From Spirodela intermedia (taxonomy: Eukaryota > Streptophyta > Magnoliopsida > Alismatales > Araceae), in the NCBI GenBank assembly GCA_902729315.2, contig LR746276.1:4944669-5008668 (forward strand): a DNA stretch of 64,000 nucleotides. Reading direction: 5' to 3'. A model generated the notes under the pieces. It was not told the DNA's origin. It searched no databases and worked only from the letters and a program-made list of their open reading frames with translations. This document shows positions 30,390 to 41,619 of the stretch, piece by piece (the first letter of the stretch is position 1; each line of letters opens with the position of its first letter). Position numbers and translations under genes: made by a program.

Positions 30390-33300
30390 TGGTATTAGAG
30401 TCGCCCAAGTGTGATTATTCTAATTAATACTCTTTGATTTCTAGAAAATTCCCTTGGCTACATCATTTTTCTTTTGTAAATAGTTTTTCACGAACTAGAT
30501 TTTGCCTTAAATCATTGTATTTGGCTCGCTGAAAGTTTTCTTTTAGGGATTTACTTTGTGTGGCTGTAGTCTCCATACTTGCCACAAAAAGGGTTGATGC
30601 CAACTTGATTTACCTCTCCTCTTGAGTTTGGAAGCAAGAGAATGATGAGAACCGTCTTGGGAAGATACATCCATGTTATTGACTTAGATCAGCCTATTTT
30701 TCCTCTATGTTGCTTGATCTCTCTATATTGAAGATGATAGTACAAGGCTATCTATCTAAGGAGAGGTATATCTATGTTTGAAGTCACTGCAATGACGTCA
30801 ACATCAGCTCACTTATCAACTTTAAATTATACATAGAGCTACCAAGTATACCAAATAGATTTAAACTCGATGGAGATAACTTACTCATGTGGTGTGGGTT
30901 TATTGAAGTTTATATTGACAAAGAGAGGAAATTTACACCACCTATATATTATTGAATTATTTGTTTTTTTCAAAAGTAAATGACATGTAGGAAAAAATTA
31001 GTAAATTTTTTATAAAAAAAATATAAGAAAGATCATATTTATGAGGTAATGACTAAAACAATGACCTTGATACAAAGAAGCAAGACAATCAAGTAATATG
31101 TGAATGACTTAGAATCTTTGTGGCATAATATTGATAGGTACATGTCAATCAAAACTAGTAATCCATATCATAAAAATTCCTTTTGAAAATTTCTAATTGG
31201 TCTTAACATTGAATATGATCATATTTGAGCCAAAATTTTAGGAGTAGAAATAATTAAAAACTTATAATTCAATAATAAGGAATGAAGTAAACAAGATGAG
31301 TTTTATGTTAGAACCATAAAGTATTAACAACTTAATACTTATTATTAGCCTTAAGGAAAGTAAAAGAAGACCACCACAATAATATGATAAAGGGATGAAG
31401 ATGGGTGATTATAGAAATATCATATGGTGCATCTGTTGTAAACGAATACAAACACTCCTGACTGATGCTACCGTAAAATAGCCACAACATCATAGACAAA
31501 TCAACAAAAAGAGACGAAGAATGTTAGCCAAAATCAGTTATGATTTTCAGCTCCTTGAGTCTGCTCAAGTTTCCTCATTCCTTAATATTATAAGCATCAT
31601 ATGACTCTTTTTTAGCAATTTGAAATGTGTTGAGGGGTACTATACTCGATCTAAAATCTAGATAAATATATCACATAATTTACCACAAATCTTGTTTTTA
31701 TTAAAAAAAATTAACCCATGACCTAAATTTTAGAGTTTTTTTTATACGAAACATTCCAAAAATCTTATTTCTATTAAAAAAACTAGATGATGACCTAAAT
31801 TGTAAAGTTGTTTATTTAGTAAACTCTATAATTTGTATCAAGACATAATTGAAAAAAAAGATTAGAGGTGTGTGGATTACTATAATATCTCATAATATTA
31901 AGTTAAATCTACATCACAAATTTGTCTTCTCTACTAAGACCTAGAACATCTATCCCAATTGAATATAGGAAATTTTAGTTTTACATTGACATCTTGGTCA
32001 CACCTCATTCAGAACAATAAAAGCTATGTTTTTGTCCTAGTTCCCAAAGTTGAATGTTGAAAACTTGAAATGTGATGTTTTTTAATTAGAAAAGTACAAA
32101 CATACTTCATTTATGTTGAATGGTGAAAGAGTACTATATTTTTTATCATATGTAGCGATAATTATGGACCTCATTTAATTTTAATATCTTATGAGATAGA
32201 TAATTTTTAACCTTTACTAATAATTTCTTGTGAAAAACTTATAGTTTCTTACCGAATTATAAAGTTATAACTTAGAAATCTCTTAAATAATTTTATTTTT
32301 TAATTTAGAAAAAATATTTAGAAATTTAGGTCAAATAATGTGACTTTTTTTTAATTCGACAGTAATAAAAAATTTAAAAAAAGGGGCAATTCATGAATCA
32401 TCATGTGTCAATAATCTAGAATAAAATAGAGTAGCAAAATGAAAAAAAAATAGACATATCTTAAAAGTGACTAGAATACATTTATTTCAAAATTATGTAT
32501 CAAATTTGTTTTGAAGTAAAGTTGTCATGACAATAGTATACTTGATAAATCGATTGCCCTTAGAGATCTTATCTCATTATCACTCAAATGATCAGTTGAA
32601 GAATAATATAGTTCTTAAGATACTTGGGTGGATATGTTATGTCTACAATCATAATCTAGCTAAATGAAAACTTGATCAAATGTCACTTAAATATGTTTTT
32701 ATTAGATAGTCAAATATAAAAAAGCGTTATAAATGTTACCACTCTCTATCAAAGAAATATTTTTTAATCACTTTTAATAAAAATAAATCTTAATTGGATA
32801 AAATTCCTTATGATGGAGAAAATTAGGCTATTAATAATGATGAAAAACAAGGATTTAGAAAATTTCTCCGTCTAGTCTCACCTTCAAGGGTGTTCAATTC
32901 TCCAATAGTGATTAAAAGAAGCTAAAATCGACAAGGCATATTTCTAGAAAAATACATAACATCCTCAACCTCAAGAATTTCTAGAATCTTGTCAAGATAT
33001 TGAAAACAATCATGATAATCTGTTATTCCTCCTACTCAACCTCATATACTAGATGTCTTATACGATTAGTGAGGAATTACTTATAACTCTTAGGAAAGGC
33101 ATGAGGAAATGCACCAAAAGACCAACGTACTCTATCTCATATTTCCTATCATATGGTCATTTTTTTTCTTCTTACAATTTTTTTAATGTCTCTAAATACT
33201 TTATTTATCTCATTTACTGTATTTGTGGTATTATCCCAAAAAAATAAAAATAAGTCATGAATGAAGAGATGAGAACACTAAAAATGAATTAGACTTCAAA

Positions 33301-34290
33301 ACTGGTTAAGCTACCACAAGGAAATAAGATAATTGACTATAAATTATTGTATATTAGTAGGTATAAGACTGATGACACAATAGAAAGATATACAACACAA
33401 TTGGTAGTTAAGGGGTATACTCAAACTTATGAAGTATACTATTTAAAAATATTTTTTATAGTTATAAAGATGTATATGATTATATCTCACTATCTTTAAT
33501 AATAAATTATGGTTAGAAGATCTAACAATTTGATGTAAAAAAATATATTTACATAAAGAACTAGATCAAGAGATATATTTGGATGTCTCACAAGAATGTA
33601 AAAGTAATTTGAAAAATGATGTGATACGTAAATTAAAGAAATAATAATATGGACACCAACAATCATTTAGAACTAAGTTTGACAAGTGGACTATTATGCA
33701 CATTGTAAATAATGAAGGACAACATGACATAATTAGACACATTAAAATCAATAAAAATTTCATTCAAGAGAAACTCTGTAAATGAGATGTGTATCATACA
33801 CATAACTAGAAGATCAAGTTGTAGACATTTTTATAAAACTAGTGGTGTCAGCCTTTCAATTTGGTTTTGATCAAGTTGAACGTGATTGTCAGCTACTCTT
33901 AATTGAGAAGGAGTGTTGTAAAACTTAATTATAAATATATACTGAGGGACATTTTGGTCTTATGAGTACATAGACTTTGTAATACATCTGAGTTTTTTGT
34001 CTTTTCCTATTTGTTGTCATTTGGGGGGGTTGGGGCCATTTAATGTAAGGTGATTGCTATAAGAAACAAGTTGAGTTCATTTTTGTTTTCCCATTCTCCC
34101 TCTTACCTTGTTCTTCTCCTCTTATCTTGTTCATTTGAAAGTGACCTATATTTATTCTTGTTTTCTCACTAGGAAAGGAAGTATTATTTGACTCTAATAA
34201 TACTTGTATTCTATATAGATGGTATAATTTGTCCCTTTTTTAGAAAGAAATGTCATATATTATTTGGTTGTAATTTGAATCTCTTTTACA
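30390..34290 (+). mobile_element. Decayed Ty1/copia LTR retrotransposon
   Basis: Order along the plus strand: a primer-binding site like the initiator-Met tRNA type (TGGTATTAGAGTC, 30390-30402); gag-like peptides (FKLDGDNLLMW near 30851 and TIKQYVNDLESLWHNIDRY near 31086); an integrase C-terminal-like stretch (KRYKCYHSLSKKYF, within 32590-32780); reverse-transcriptase-like peptides (MNEEMRTL, TTQLVVKGYTQTY and FDVK, 33250-33600); an RNase H tail (DIIRHIKINKNFIQEKL, 33715-33890); a purine tract (33904-33913); and the 3' LTR. Every region is broken by stops and frame changes. The gag-IN-RT-RH order defines copia. No matching intact 5' LTR directly precedes the primer site; an LTR start lies 5 kb upstream at 25329, suggesting nested insertions. 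Confidence 0.85.
33914..34290 (+). repeat. 3' LTR of the copia element (~377 bp)
   Basis: It begins TGTTGTAAAAC right after the purine tract and ends CTCTTTTACA, fitting the TG...CA rule. The first ~127 bp match 25329-25465 and the last ~150 bp match 25142-25322. The end boundary is inferred. Confidence 0.65.
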
Positions 34291-36240
34291 AAGTAAACTC
34301 CACAACATGTGATTGTTCTCTCAATAAGGACATGAATTCCACAAGATGTGGTTGACTTTTGGACATGAATTTCTCCAACAAAGTCATTTTTTCTTCTTGG
34401 TTCATACTGTATTTTATTTGTCTTTAATGAGAATATCCTCAACATTGTTAACTCTAATATCATCATGCTATTTTAATGTTATTCTACTAGTATTTTACTT
34501 TAACATTGTTGGGAATTTAATTAATATTATTTTCCTCATAAGGAAATGTCATCATATATTTTTTTTACTTAATGTTGTTCTTTCAGTTTTTACCCTAATG
34601 AGGAAATGCCATTTATTTCAATAGTTGATGTGCCCTTTTAATTTCTAATTGGATTCTTAGAACTTGAGAAGCTATCCCATTATTATTATTATTATTATTA
34701 AATATACTTATCTAATTAGTCATAGTTAATATATAATTTGTAACAAAAAGATTGAGTTGCTCTCATCATGTACCATCTCTCATTCCCTCTCTCTAGTTAC
34801 CTATCTTCCATTCCATGTTTATGAAACTCATTTTCTATCTCCTTCTATGTTGGCCATAGAGGAAAAGGTAACAAAAGAGAATGAACCAATAACCTTTCTC
34901 CCTCTTCTCCAATAGCAGATATATTAAGAGAGAGAGAGAATAACTTGTCAAATAAGCATAATATATATAGTATTAAATAGAGGACCATAAACTTTTTGAG
35001 AGCAAATTTAATGAAAAATAATTGTCTCTTCATGATGCCCACCACACCTATGGATGGGATCATTAGATGTTGTTATCCTCTCTCTCCCTCTCCTCCCTCT
35101 CTCTCTATCTCTATCTCTATCTCTTGGTGGGGCACAATAAATTATTTGTCCCAAATGTTTAATTATTATTTCATTGAAAATAGACGCTATGAATCAATGA
35201 TTGATAGTAAGCTCTTGTCGTATAATTACTGAATTAAATATTATAAGAAACACGTGATCTGAAAAATAAATTAGTAATGTAATAATTAATTAGCATAAAT
35301 AGTGAGCACTTGCCTTAAATGCGCTGTATTGCATATATTATTTAATACACCTCACTAGTGAAACAGTATGCGGGATGAGAGAGAGGCATGCAGTAAAAGA
35401 AATGGATATAGAGAGAGAGAGAGAGGAAAGAGATGCTGGAAGACGACAAGAAGCGCGTCATATTTGTATGACGTCATCATTTCCCCATTTCCGAGACGCT
35501 TGTAACTGGGCAGCCTGCCCGAGGCTGAAGTGTCACGCTTGGCCGCCATTTCTTAGCACGTGCGCGCCGCCACCGTCGGATCCCCAAAACAAGACACGAA
35601 TCCCTTGCGCGCCCAGCTACGTCGGAAGTTCCTAAAATTAGTAAAACCTTAAAATGGGTGGGCCGGTCATCTAGAGAGAGAGAGAGAGAGAAAGCCAAGT
35701 GACCGCAACGTCAGCGGCTACTGTAGAAAGCGAAACACATCAGCTAATAATATTTCCAAGGTATGTATTTTCTAAAAATATTTTTACAAGCTTTTTAGCC
35801 TTACTCACCACTAAAATGTTCTATTAATCAATTAACCCCTTTTTTATTCTAATTTTATGCATAAACCCATCGTCAACTCCTTGCGTCCACTGGGCTACCC
35901 TAGTTCTGGGTGCGTTAACCAGAGTTTTAACTAACTCGGGCCACACGTCGCGGGACGGAGCGGCGTGTCATTCCCCACGTGCTGACCATAACGTCTCGTG
36001 CTTCGTAGAACGCGGCGAGGCCGTTCGACTTCACGTGAGGGGAAGCTGGACAAAGTCGCCCCAGGTAGGGCCCACTGGACTCCCCCTCAGATCAGTCAAT
36101 TCCAGAAGCTAGAGAGAGAAAAGATGGCGCAGAGAGAGAAGGGTGTCAGTGACTGTCCTACTCTGTGATGGGGTGGGGGGCCTTCCGTAGGAGCCCACAT
36201 GTGATGCGGAACGTGACTTTCTCTCTCTCTCTCATCACAT
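34291..36240. other. Intergenic DNA, AT-rich then GC-rich toward the BIM1-like promoter
   Basis: AT-rich to about 35350, with an ATT repeat near 34679-34700 and CT/GA tracts near 34927, 35085-35120, 35410 and 35672. From 35450 it becomes GC-richer. CACGTG appears again near 35976. No gene is supported. Confidence 0.45.
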
Positions 36241-36862
36241 GCGGGGGCCCCTCTCACGTGAGTTACGGGGGTCGGCCTTGATAAAAAGAGGGGCAGTTAG
36301 CGGGAGGACCCTCTCCCTCACTCTTCTCTGCTTCCTTCACAGCAGCAATTGCAGCGGGAAGATCTCCTAGCCACAGCAGCAGCAATTGCAGCGGGCAGAT
36401 CTCCGAGCAGCGGCTACAGATGCAGGAGCAACAGCAGGACGAAGATGTCCTTCGCGAGGTATGGAAGGATGCTCCATTTGCTACCATCGCGATGAGCCGG
36501 CGATTTTTCTGACGCGAATCCTCTCGTCTGCTTGATGATCGCTTCCGAAGTTAGGGTTTCTTCTACGTCCTGCGTTTTCCTTCGGACGTTGAATGTTCGG
36601 TCTCCTCCGCCTTCGTCTTCACATCTGGATTAGGGTTTCCAGATGGAGACTGACTGGTCGCCTACAGGATTTTTCACTCTCAGCTTGCGCTCTGCCTCCA
36701 GAGTGGAAGTCACATCTTCCTGACTTGTCGCCGCCGATTTTTTTATACACAGTTTCCATCGTCGTCTGTGAGTTTGTCGGCACCGATATCGTAAGGGCGG
36801 AGAAGGGAGCGAACCAGGGCGAGGATCGGAGTCACAACGCACATCGCCGGTCTCCCTCGCTC
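36241..36862 (+). promoter_or_regulatory. Putative promoter and 5' UTR of the BIM1-like gene
   Basis: A weak TATA-like TTGATAAAAAGA lies near 36277. In the leader, AGCAGCAATTGCAGCGGG is duplicated (36341-36366 and 36378-36402). A small ATG with a good donor (ATGTCCTTCGCGAG|GTATGG, about 36445) is a possible upstream start, but its phase does not fit the next exon. Confidence 0.35.
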
Positions 36863-36868
36863 ATGCGG

Positions 36869-39800
36869 ATGGAGCTCCGAGGTACGGTATTGATCTGGTT
36901 ATCCTTCCACCACGTCGAAGACTGTTTCTCGAACTTGTAAGGAAAAGGTTTGTCGCTCTTCCATTGATGAGCCTGCAACTACAGGTGAAAAAGCAAGCCC
37001 CGGCGACTTCCTCTCGCGTTTCATGGATTCCTCTAGCAATGATTTGAGGCCTCCCCTGCCTCAAGGTACCTCAGACACTTTTCAGATGTTGCTCTTGTTC
37101 TTCTCCGTTTGATTATGCGGCTTGCCGCCTATCCCCCCCCCCCCCCCCCCCCCCAGGCTTCTTCCTGAGAACGCGCGATCTGCTACAACCGCTGGAGCGC
37201 GAGGAGGAAGGAAAATGCGTTGGCGTTGAGCACGAGGAGAAGGGGAGCCCCGGCCGCCCGCGAGGGAAAGCAGCTCCGGCGCTTATCGACATCAACGCGG
37301 CGTTCGCGTCTGCGCCACCTTCAGCGGAGCACCTGTTGCTCGGCGCGGAGGGTGCCTGCCGCGTGCTGGTGAAGCCAGAGTGGTCCGCGTGCGACCCGCC
37401 GTCGCCGACGGCAACTGCCGGCACGGCCTTCGACCACCCGGCCTGCGCCTTCTCCCCGTGGCGTAAGGCCGTCTCCCCCGCTGACGCCGGAGTCCTCGCC
37501 GGGAGAGGTAACTGGAGATCGCCATCGCACAACATATGCCGGTAGCAGGGGACGGCCATGGCAGAAGACTCGCCGGCGCTCCCGGTGGTTAAACACCGGC
37601 GCCGGCGGTGAAATCGTCCGGTCCCGATCCGATTTTAGCGAGCGACACCGATTCCGATCCCGACCCGGATGGTTTCCCACCACCGCCGTGCGTTCAAGTG
37701 AATATAATATTCGATTTATGCCTGTCGAAATTCGATCCGAGTCGGCCTGGTTGGGTAGTAGTTAACCAGGAAGATTCTGGAGACCGTAGATAACAGGTTG
37801 GATCCGACCCGGTTGGAACCGTCCCTTGGCTCGGGAATCGTGGAAATGGTGATTGCTCGCAATCGCGTAACGGAAGAATGGAAACTTTTTATAATATTTT
37901 AATTCCAATAAAGAACATGAGAGGCTCGCGGCGTGGGCCGGTTCTCTTCTGCTCATCGGAATCCGCCACTGGCTTGTAGGGACGCAGCAGCGAAGGCAGC
38001 AGGAGCAGCGGCAGTGGGCCGGTCGGTCCCCATCTCCCGTCGCCGGGGGCGGCAGTGACGGCACGGTCCTTTCTTTTCCGACCTCCAGGTATGTCTCTTC
38101 CTTATTTGGGCTCTGGGTCGGCTTCGGCTTGGATTTGGGACTTGCTTGATCTCCTTCCTCACCAGGGTTTTTTGCGTGAGAGCAGGCGTCGTCCGGCGGA
38201 GAATAAGCGGGGCCCCATGGTCACGGCGTCCAGATCCAACGGCGGTTTCGCCGAAGGCGAAGACGACATTTTTGTGAAGGAGGAATTTAATCACAAAGGT
38301 TAACCTCGCTTCGCTCTTCCTGGCTGCAGATACCTTGATTGTATATGTTAGAGCATTGGCGAAGTTGTGCCCCACCTAATTCTTAGACTGGCCCCCTCTC
38401 TCCCACACGTGCTGCCTGTTGGTGTTTCTTGTAGGATCCCTGATGATGTTATTGTTATTTATTGACCCCCCCGACATCTAAAAATAGATTAAAATCTTTT
38501 GTATTCTCGAGCCAATGGGGTTTCTTGGGGTTAATTCATTTGGTGTTTATATTCTTTTTATTGGTTTTTTTTTTTGTTGTCTGCTTAAGCGCAGAGAGGA
38601 CAGTGAATGTCGACGTCGGCAACACAAGTGATAATAATAACGAACAGCAGCCCTCCACGCCACGATCAAAGCATTCTGCGACTGAGCAGCGACGGAGGAC
38701 GAAAATCAATGAAAGGTGTGGCTTCTACTCAGTCCCATCACATGCGATTCCCGCCTGGCTTTTGGTTCTTGATATACGTCATGTATAGCATTACTCTTTG
38801 GTACGCTCATTTACTTCTGTGTACATCCGGAAGGTCCGTCCATTACCCCGACCTGTTTCCCTCTCATCAATACTTAACATGTTTCAGATTTTGTAAATGA
38901 CGAAGTTTCCTTCTTTTCAAATCATTATTTTCAGTTTCAGGGCTCTATTCTTATTATTGAGAGTATTCTCGTACCTTCGCTACCATTCTTATCTAAAAAG
39001 TTAGATTTTGAAACCAATCGTGCTTGTGTCTGGCTGTTCTTGCTCTCTCTCCTCTCTGTGTCATGATGCAATATTTTCCACATGCCCGATGAGCTCTAAC
39101 ATCCTGGATCGGAACTTTCTGTTGCAGACTCCAAAAACTTTATGATACAGTCAATCAGAGAGAGAGAGAGAGAGCAAAGAAAGATAATTTTTTGAGGAAT
39201 CATTGTGTTCTGGACTTATATCATGATTTATATTAGCATAGTCAGTGCACTATATTTCTATGTTGAGCTAAAATAGATTCCTTTGTGTAAGCATTTGTCG
39301 GGGGGTTTTGGCGGTTGGTTCATTGCAGTGTGTACTGTACATGAAACAAGTCGTCCAACAAGAGTAAGGCCGGATGCTGTTCTCCCTCCAAGAACGTCAG
39401 AGAACTTCCTTCAAAGAAAATATGATATCAGACTTTGGAAGCTTAGGCAGAAACCAGGTCAAGAATGGACCTATGTTGGTCATAGAAATTGAAAATTCTT
39501 CTTGTAGACGCCAGATTAAGCAGTGGCCTCGGATATTCTGTCAGCTTTGTGCTGCACATCCGATCTAACACTATTTTCTTCGTTCATAGACCAATATCTC
39601 GGCTGTCTGGGATCAATCTGCAGTATTGCCCACAAAAACCTCCATGGCCAACACTCGTAGTTTGCCAGATGCTGGTCTCACCTTCCTTTTGGATGTACCC
39701 ATTACTGCTGATTACCAATTCAGATGCCCCCAAAACCATAATTTCCGTCTTCTATGGAATCTAGATGATCTGATGGGACAAAGAGATGGTCCAGGAATTT

Positions 39801-41166
39801 TCACTTCCCCAGAGTTTTAATTCCTTGATCTCTCGTTGCAGGAAGCTATCCGATTCGCATGTTGAGAGGGGAAGATATGCTTCAGAATGCCTAAAAAATT
39901 ATTATGAAAACTCAAAACACATTTTTTTAATATTTTTTTAATGCTGTTTGTGTCTGAAATCAGTGAGGGCATACTTATTATTACAAAAGTTAACTGGGTA
40001 TTTCTCATCTTTGCCATGACAACCTTTTCGTGCAGATTTCGAACCTTGAAGGATCTCATCCCGCCAAATGATCAGAAGAGAGATAAAGCCTCCCTTCTCC
40101 TGGAGGTACCTTCTTCTGAACGCTTCAATATCCCCTGTCGACCCGCCCCCCACCCTCCCCTTCGGGATTCCCTCTCGTTTTGAAGCTTGGGGCTGTCCAT
40201 CTAATCCAGGTGATTGAATACATCCGGTTTCTACAAGAGAAGGTTCAGACCTACGAGTCGTCGTGCCCAGCGAGGACCCAGGACGGCGCAAAGCTGACCC
40301 CATGGGTAAGAAAGTAGTAATCCGTGGCTCGGAATCGAATGATGAATAAATGGTTATCATTTTGACTGCTCCTCGTCCTTCCTTTGCTGAAACAGAGAGC
40401 CAGGCAAGATTCGGCAACGGCGGCGGCCGACCACCCTCCGCCCGCCCCCCCCATTCTCCCCCTCCGCGGCGCCGGCCCGGCAGACCCCGACAGTACGTCT
40501 CTCTCTTTCTCTCCATCGGCCACGCACCCCTTCTTCGCCTCTGCATGGATTCTAACAAGAGAGAGAGAAAGAGCTGACTGGGCTCCGATGACAGGTGGCG
40601 GCGGCGGCGGCGGCGTAACCCCACAGCAGCAGGCTGCGCGATGGTCTCCGAGTGGAGGACGTGATGAGCAGGTGATGATACCCGCGGCCGACGAAGGGCT
40701 GTCTAATCTCTCCACCTTGTACTCCCAAGGGTAGGTCATCATACCCTTTTAAGGCATAAGAATAATAACAGCAACAACAATTATTATACTAGTTATAGTA
40801 ACAATGGTTATTTTGGTTATTATTATTGTTCTTGGGGCAGGTTGGTGACGAGGTTGACCCAGGCGCTGGAGGGCTCGGGAGTGGACTTGACTCAGGCGAG
40901 CGTGTCCGTTCGGGTGAATCTGGGGAGGGGGGCCACGACGAGCCTCCCCGAGATGCCCACAGCCGAGGTAGCCCGCGCATCTTTTTTGGTTTTTGTTTTG
41001 TCGACTGACCCTCCCTTTTTTTTTTCTTTCTTTCTTTTTTTTTCTTATCTTTTTCGCTATTTACGTACGATCCACTGATTCGACCGTGGTTGTGATGTTG
41101 TGCCAGGAGCAGACGGAGCCCCCGCCGGACCGGCCGGGCAAGCGACTCAAGCCCGACGCGAGCTGA
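36869..41166 (+). CDS. BIM1: BIM1-like bHLH transcription factor (BES1-interacting Myc-like)
   Basis: A nuclear bHLH factor; BIM proteins pair with BES1 and bind E-box promoters in brassinosteroid responses. Eleven in-phase exons: 36869-36881, 36985-37065, 37157-37507, 38089-38298, 38595-38715, 40036-40105, 40210-40305, 40396-40492, 40595-40730, 40841-40967 and 41107-41166 (453 residues). The N-terminus has MEL, then DFLSR and [13 protein letters not shown] (33-45), the BIM1-type start. [13 protein letters not shown] precedes the bHLH at about 244-295: [17 protein letters not shown] has His245, Glu249 and Arg253, the E-box-contacting triad, followed by [14 protein letters not shown]. The C-terminus [20 protein letters not shown] and KRLKPDAS match the family. 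An in-frame ATG at 36863 is an alternative start. The 5' side of exon 4 is the weakest call: the frame is also open from 37980. Confidence 0.85.
37133..37154 (+). repeat. C22 homopolymer serving as polypyrimidine tract
   Basis: Twenty-two consecutive C lie directly before the AG acceptor of exon 3 of the BIM1-like gene. No other pyrimidine tract is present in that position, so splicing of this exon must use it. Confidence 0.85.
38716..40035 (+). other. Long intron 5 of the BIM1-like gene, within the bHLH domain
   Basis: It separates the basic region (..KINE-R) from helix 1 (F-RTLKDLIP). It contains coding-like but unrecognised open stretches at 39283-39820 and a short GA tract near 39158. 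Nothing else is supported. Confidence 0.7.
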
Positions 41167-41467
41167 GGCACCGCCCCGTGTACAGATACGTACATAACGC
41201 ACACACCCGGCCCGATATGAGGTATTGGTGGTTAATGTATTGTTTAACTTGGGCCGGCGTCCCCTTCCCTCTCTCTTTCTCTCTCTAGAGTCATCAAGAT
41301 GGAGATATCAATAGGCCTTCTTCGGAACTTGCAAAAGCGTCCAAATCCATATTCACCTGCATTGGGGGAGGCACGGCAGTGGAGGTGGGGTCCACAAGAA
41401 GTATCCGTAATAATCGTAAGAATCCATCCATCCTCAAAAAGTTAATGCGCAATTAAAAAACTAAAAT

Positions 41468-41499
<32 letters not shown>

Positions 41500-41619
41500 A
41501 GAGAAAGAAAGGTACTGCCCTCGTAATATTCTCCACATAAAGAAGAAAAATGAGCATTATATGAATAGGATTAATAAAAAAAGTATACGAAAATCGTTTG
41601 CAGCAGCAACGAATGATTA
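41167..41619. other. Convergent intergenic gap between BIM1-like and GEK1 genes
   Basis: Only 453 bp separate the two stop codons, so the 3' UTRs probably meet or overlap. It includes a CT tract (about 41270-41286) and a TA microsatellite (about 41467-41500). Confidence 0.7.

Noticed and set aside
37113-37683. Overlapping minus-strand open frames of 77-148 codons
   Set aside because: They are antisense shadows of the GC-rich exon 3 of the BIM1-like gene; the plus-strand frame carries the BIM1 signature DLLQPLE.
39938-40742. Minus-strand frames up to 228 codons
   Set aside because: Shadows of BIM1-like exons 6-9, which are GC-rich.
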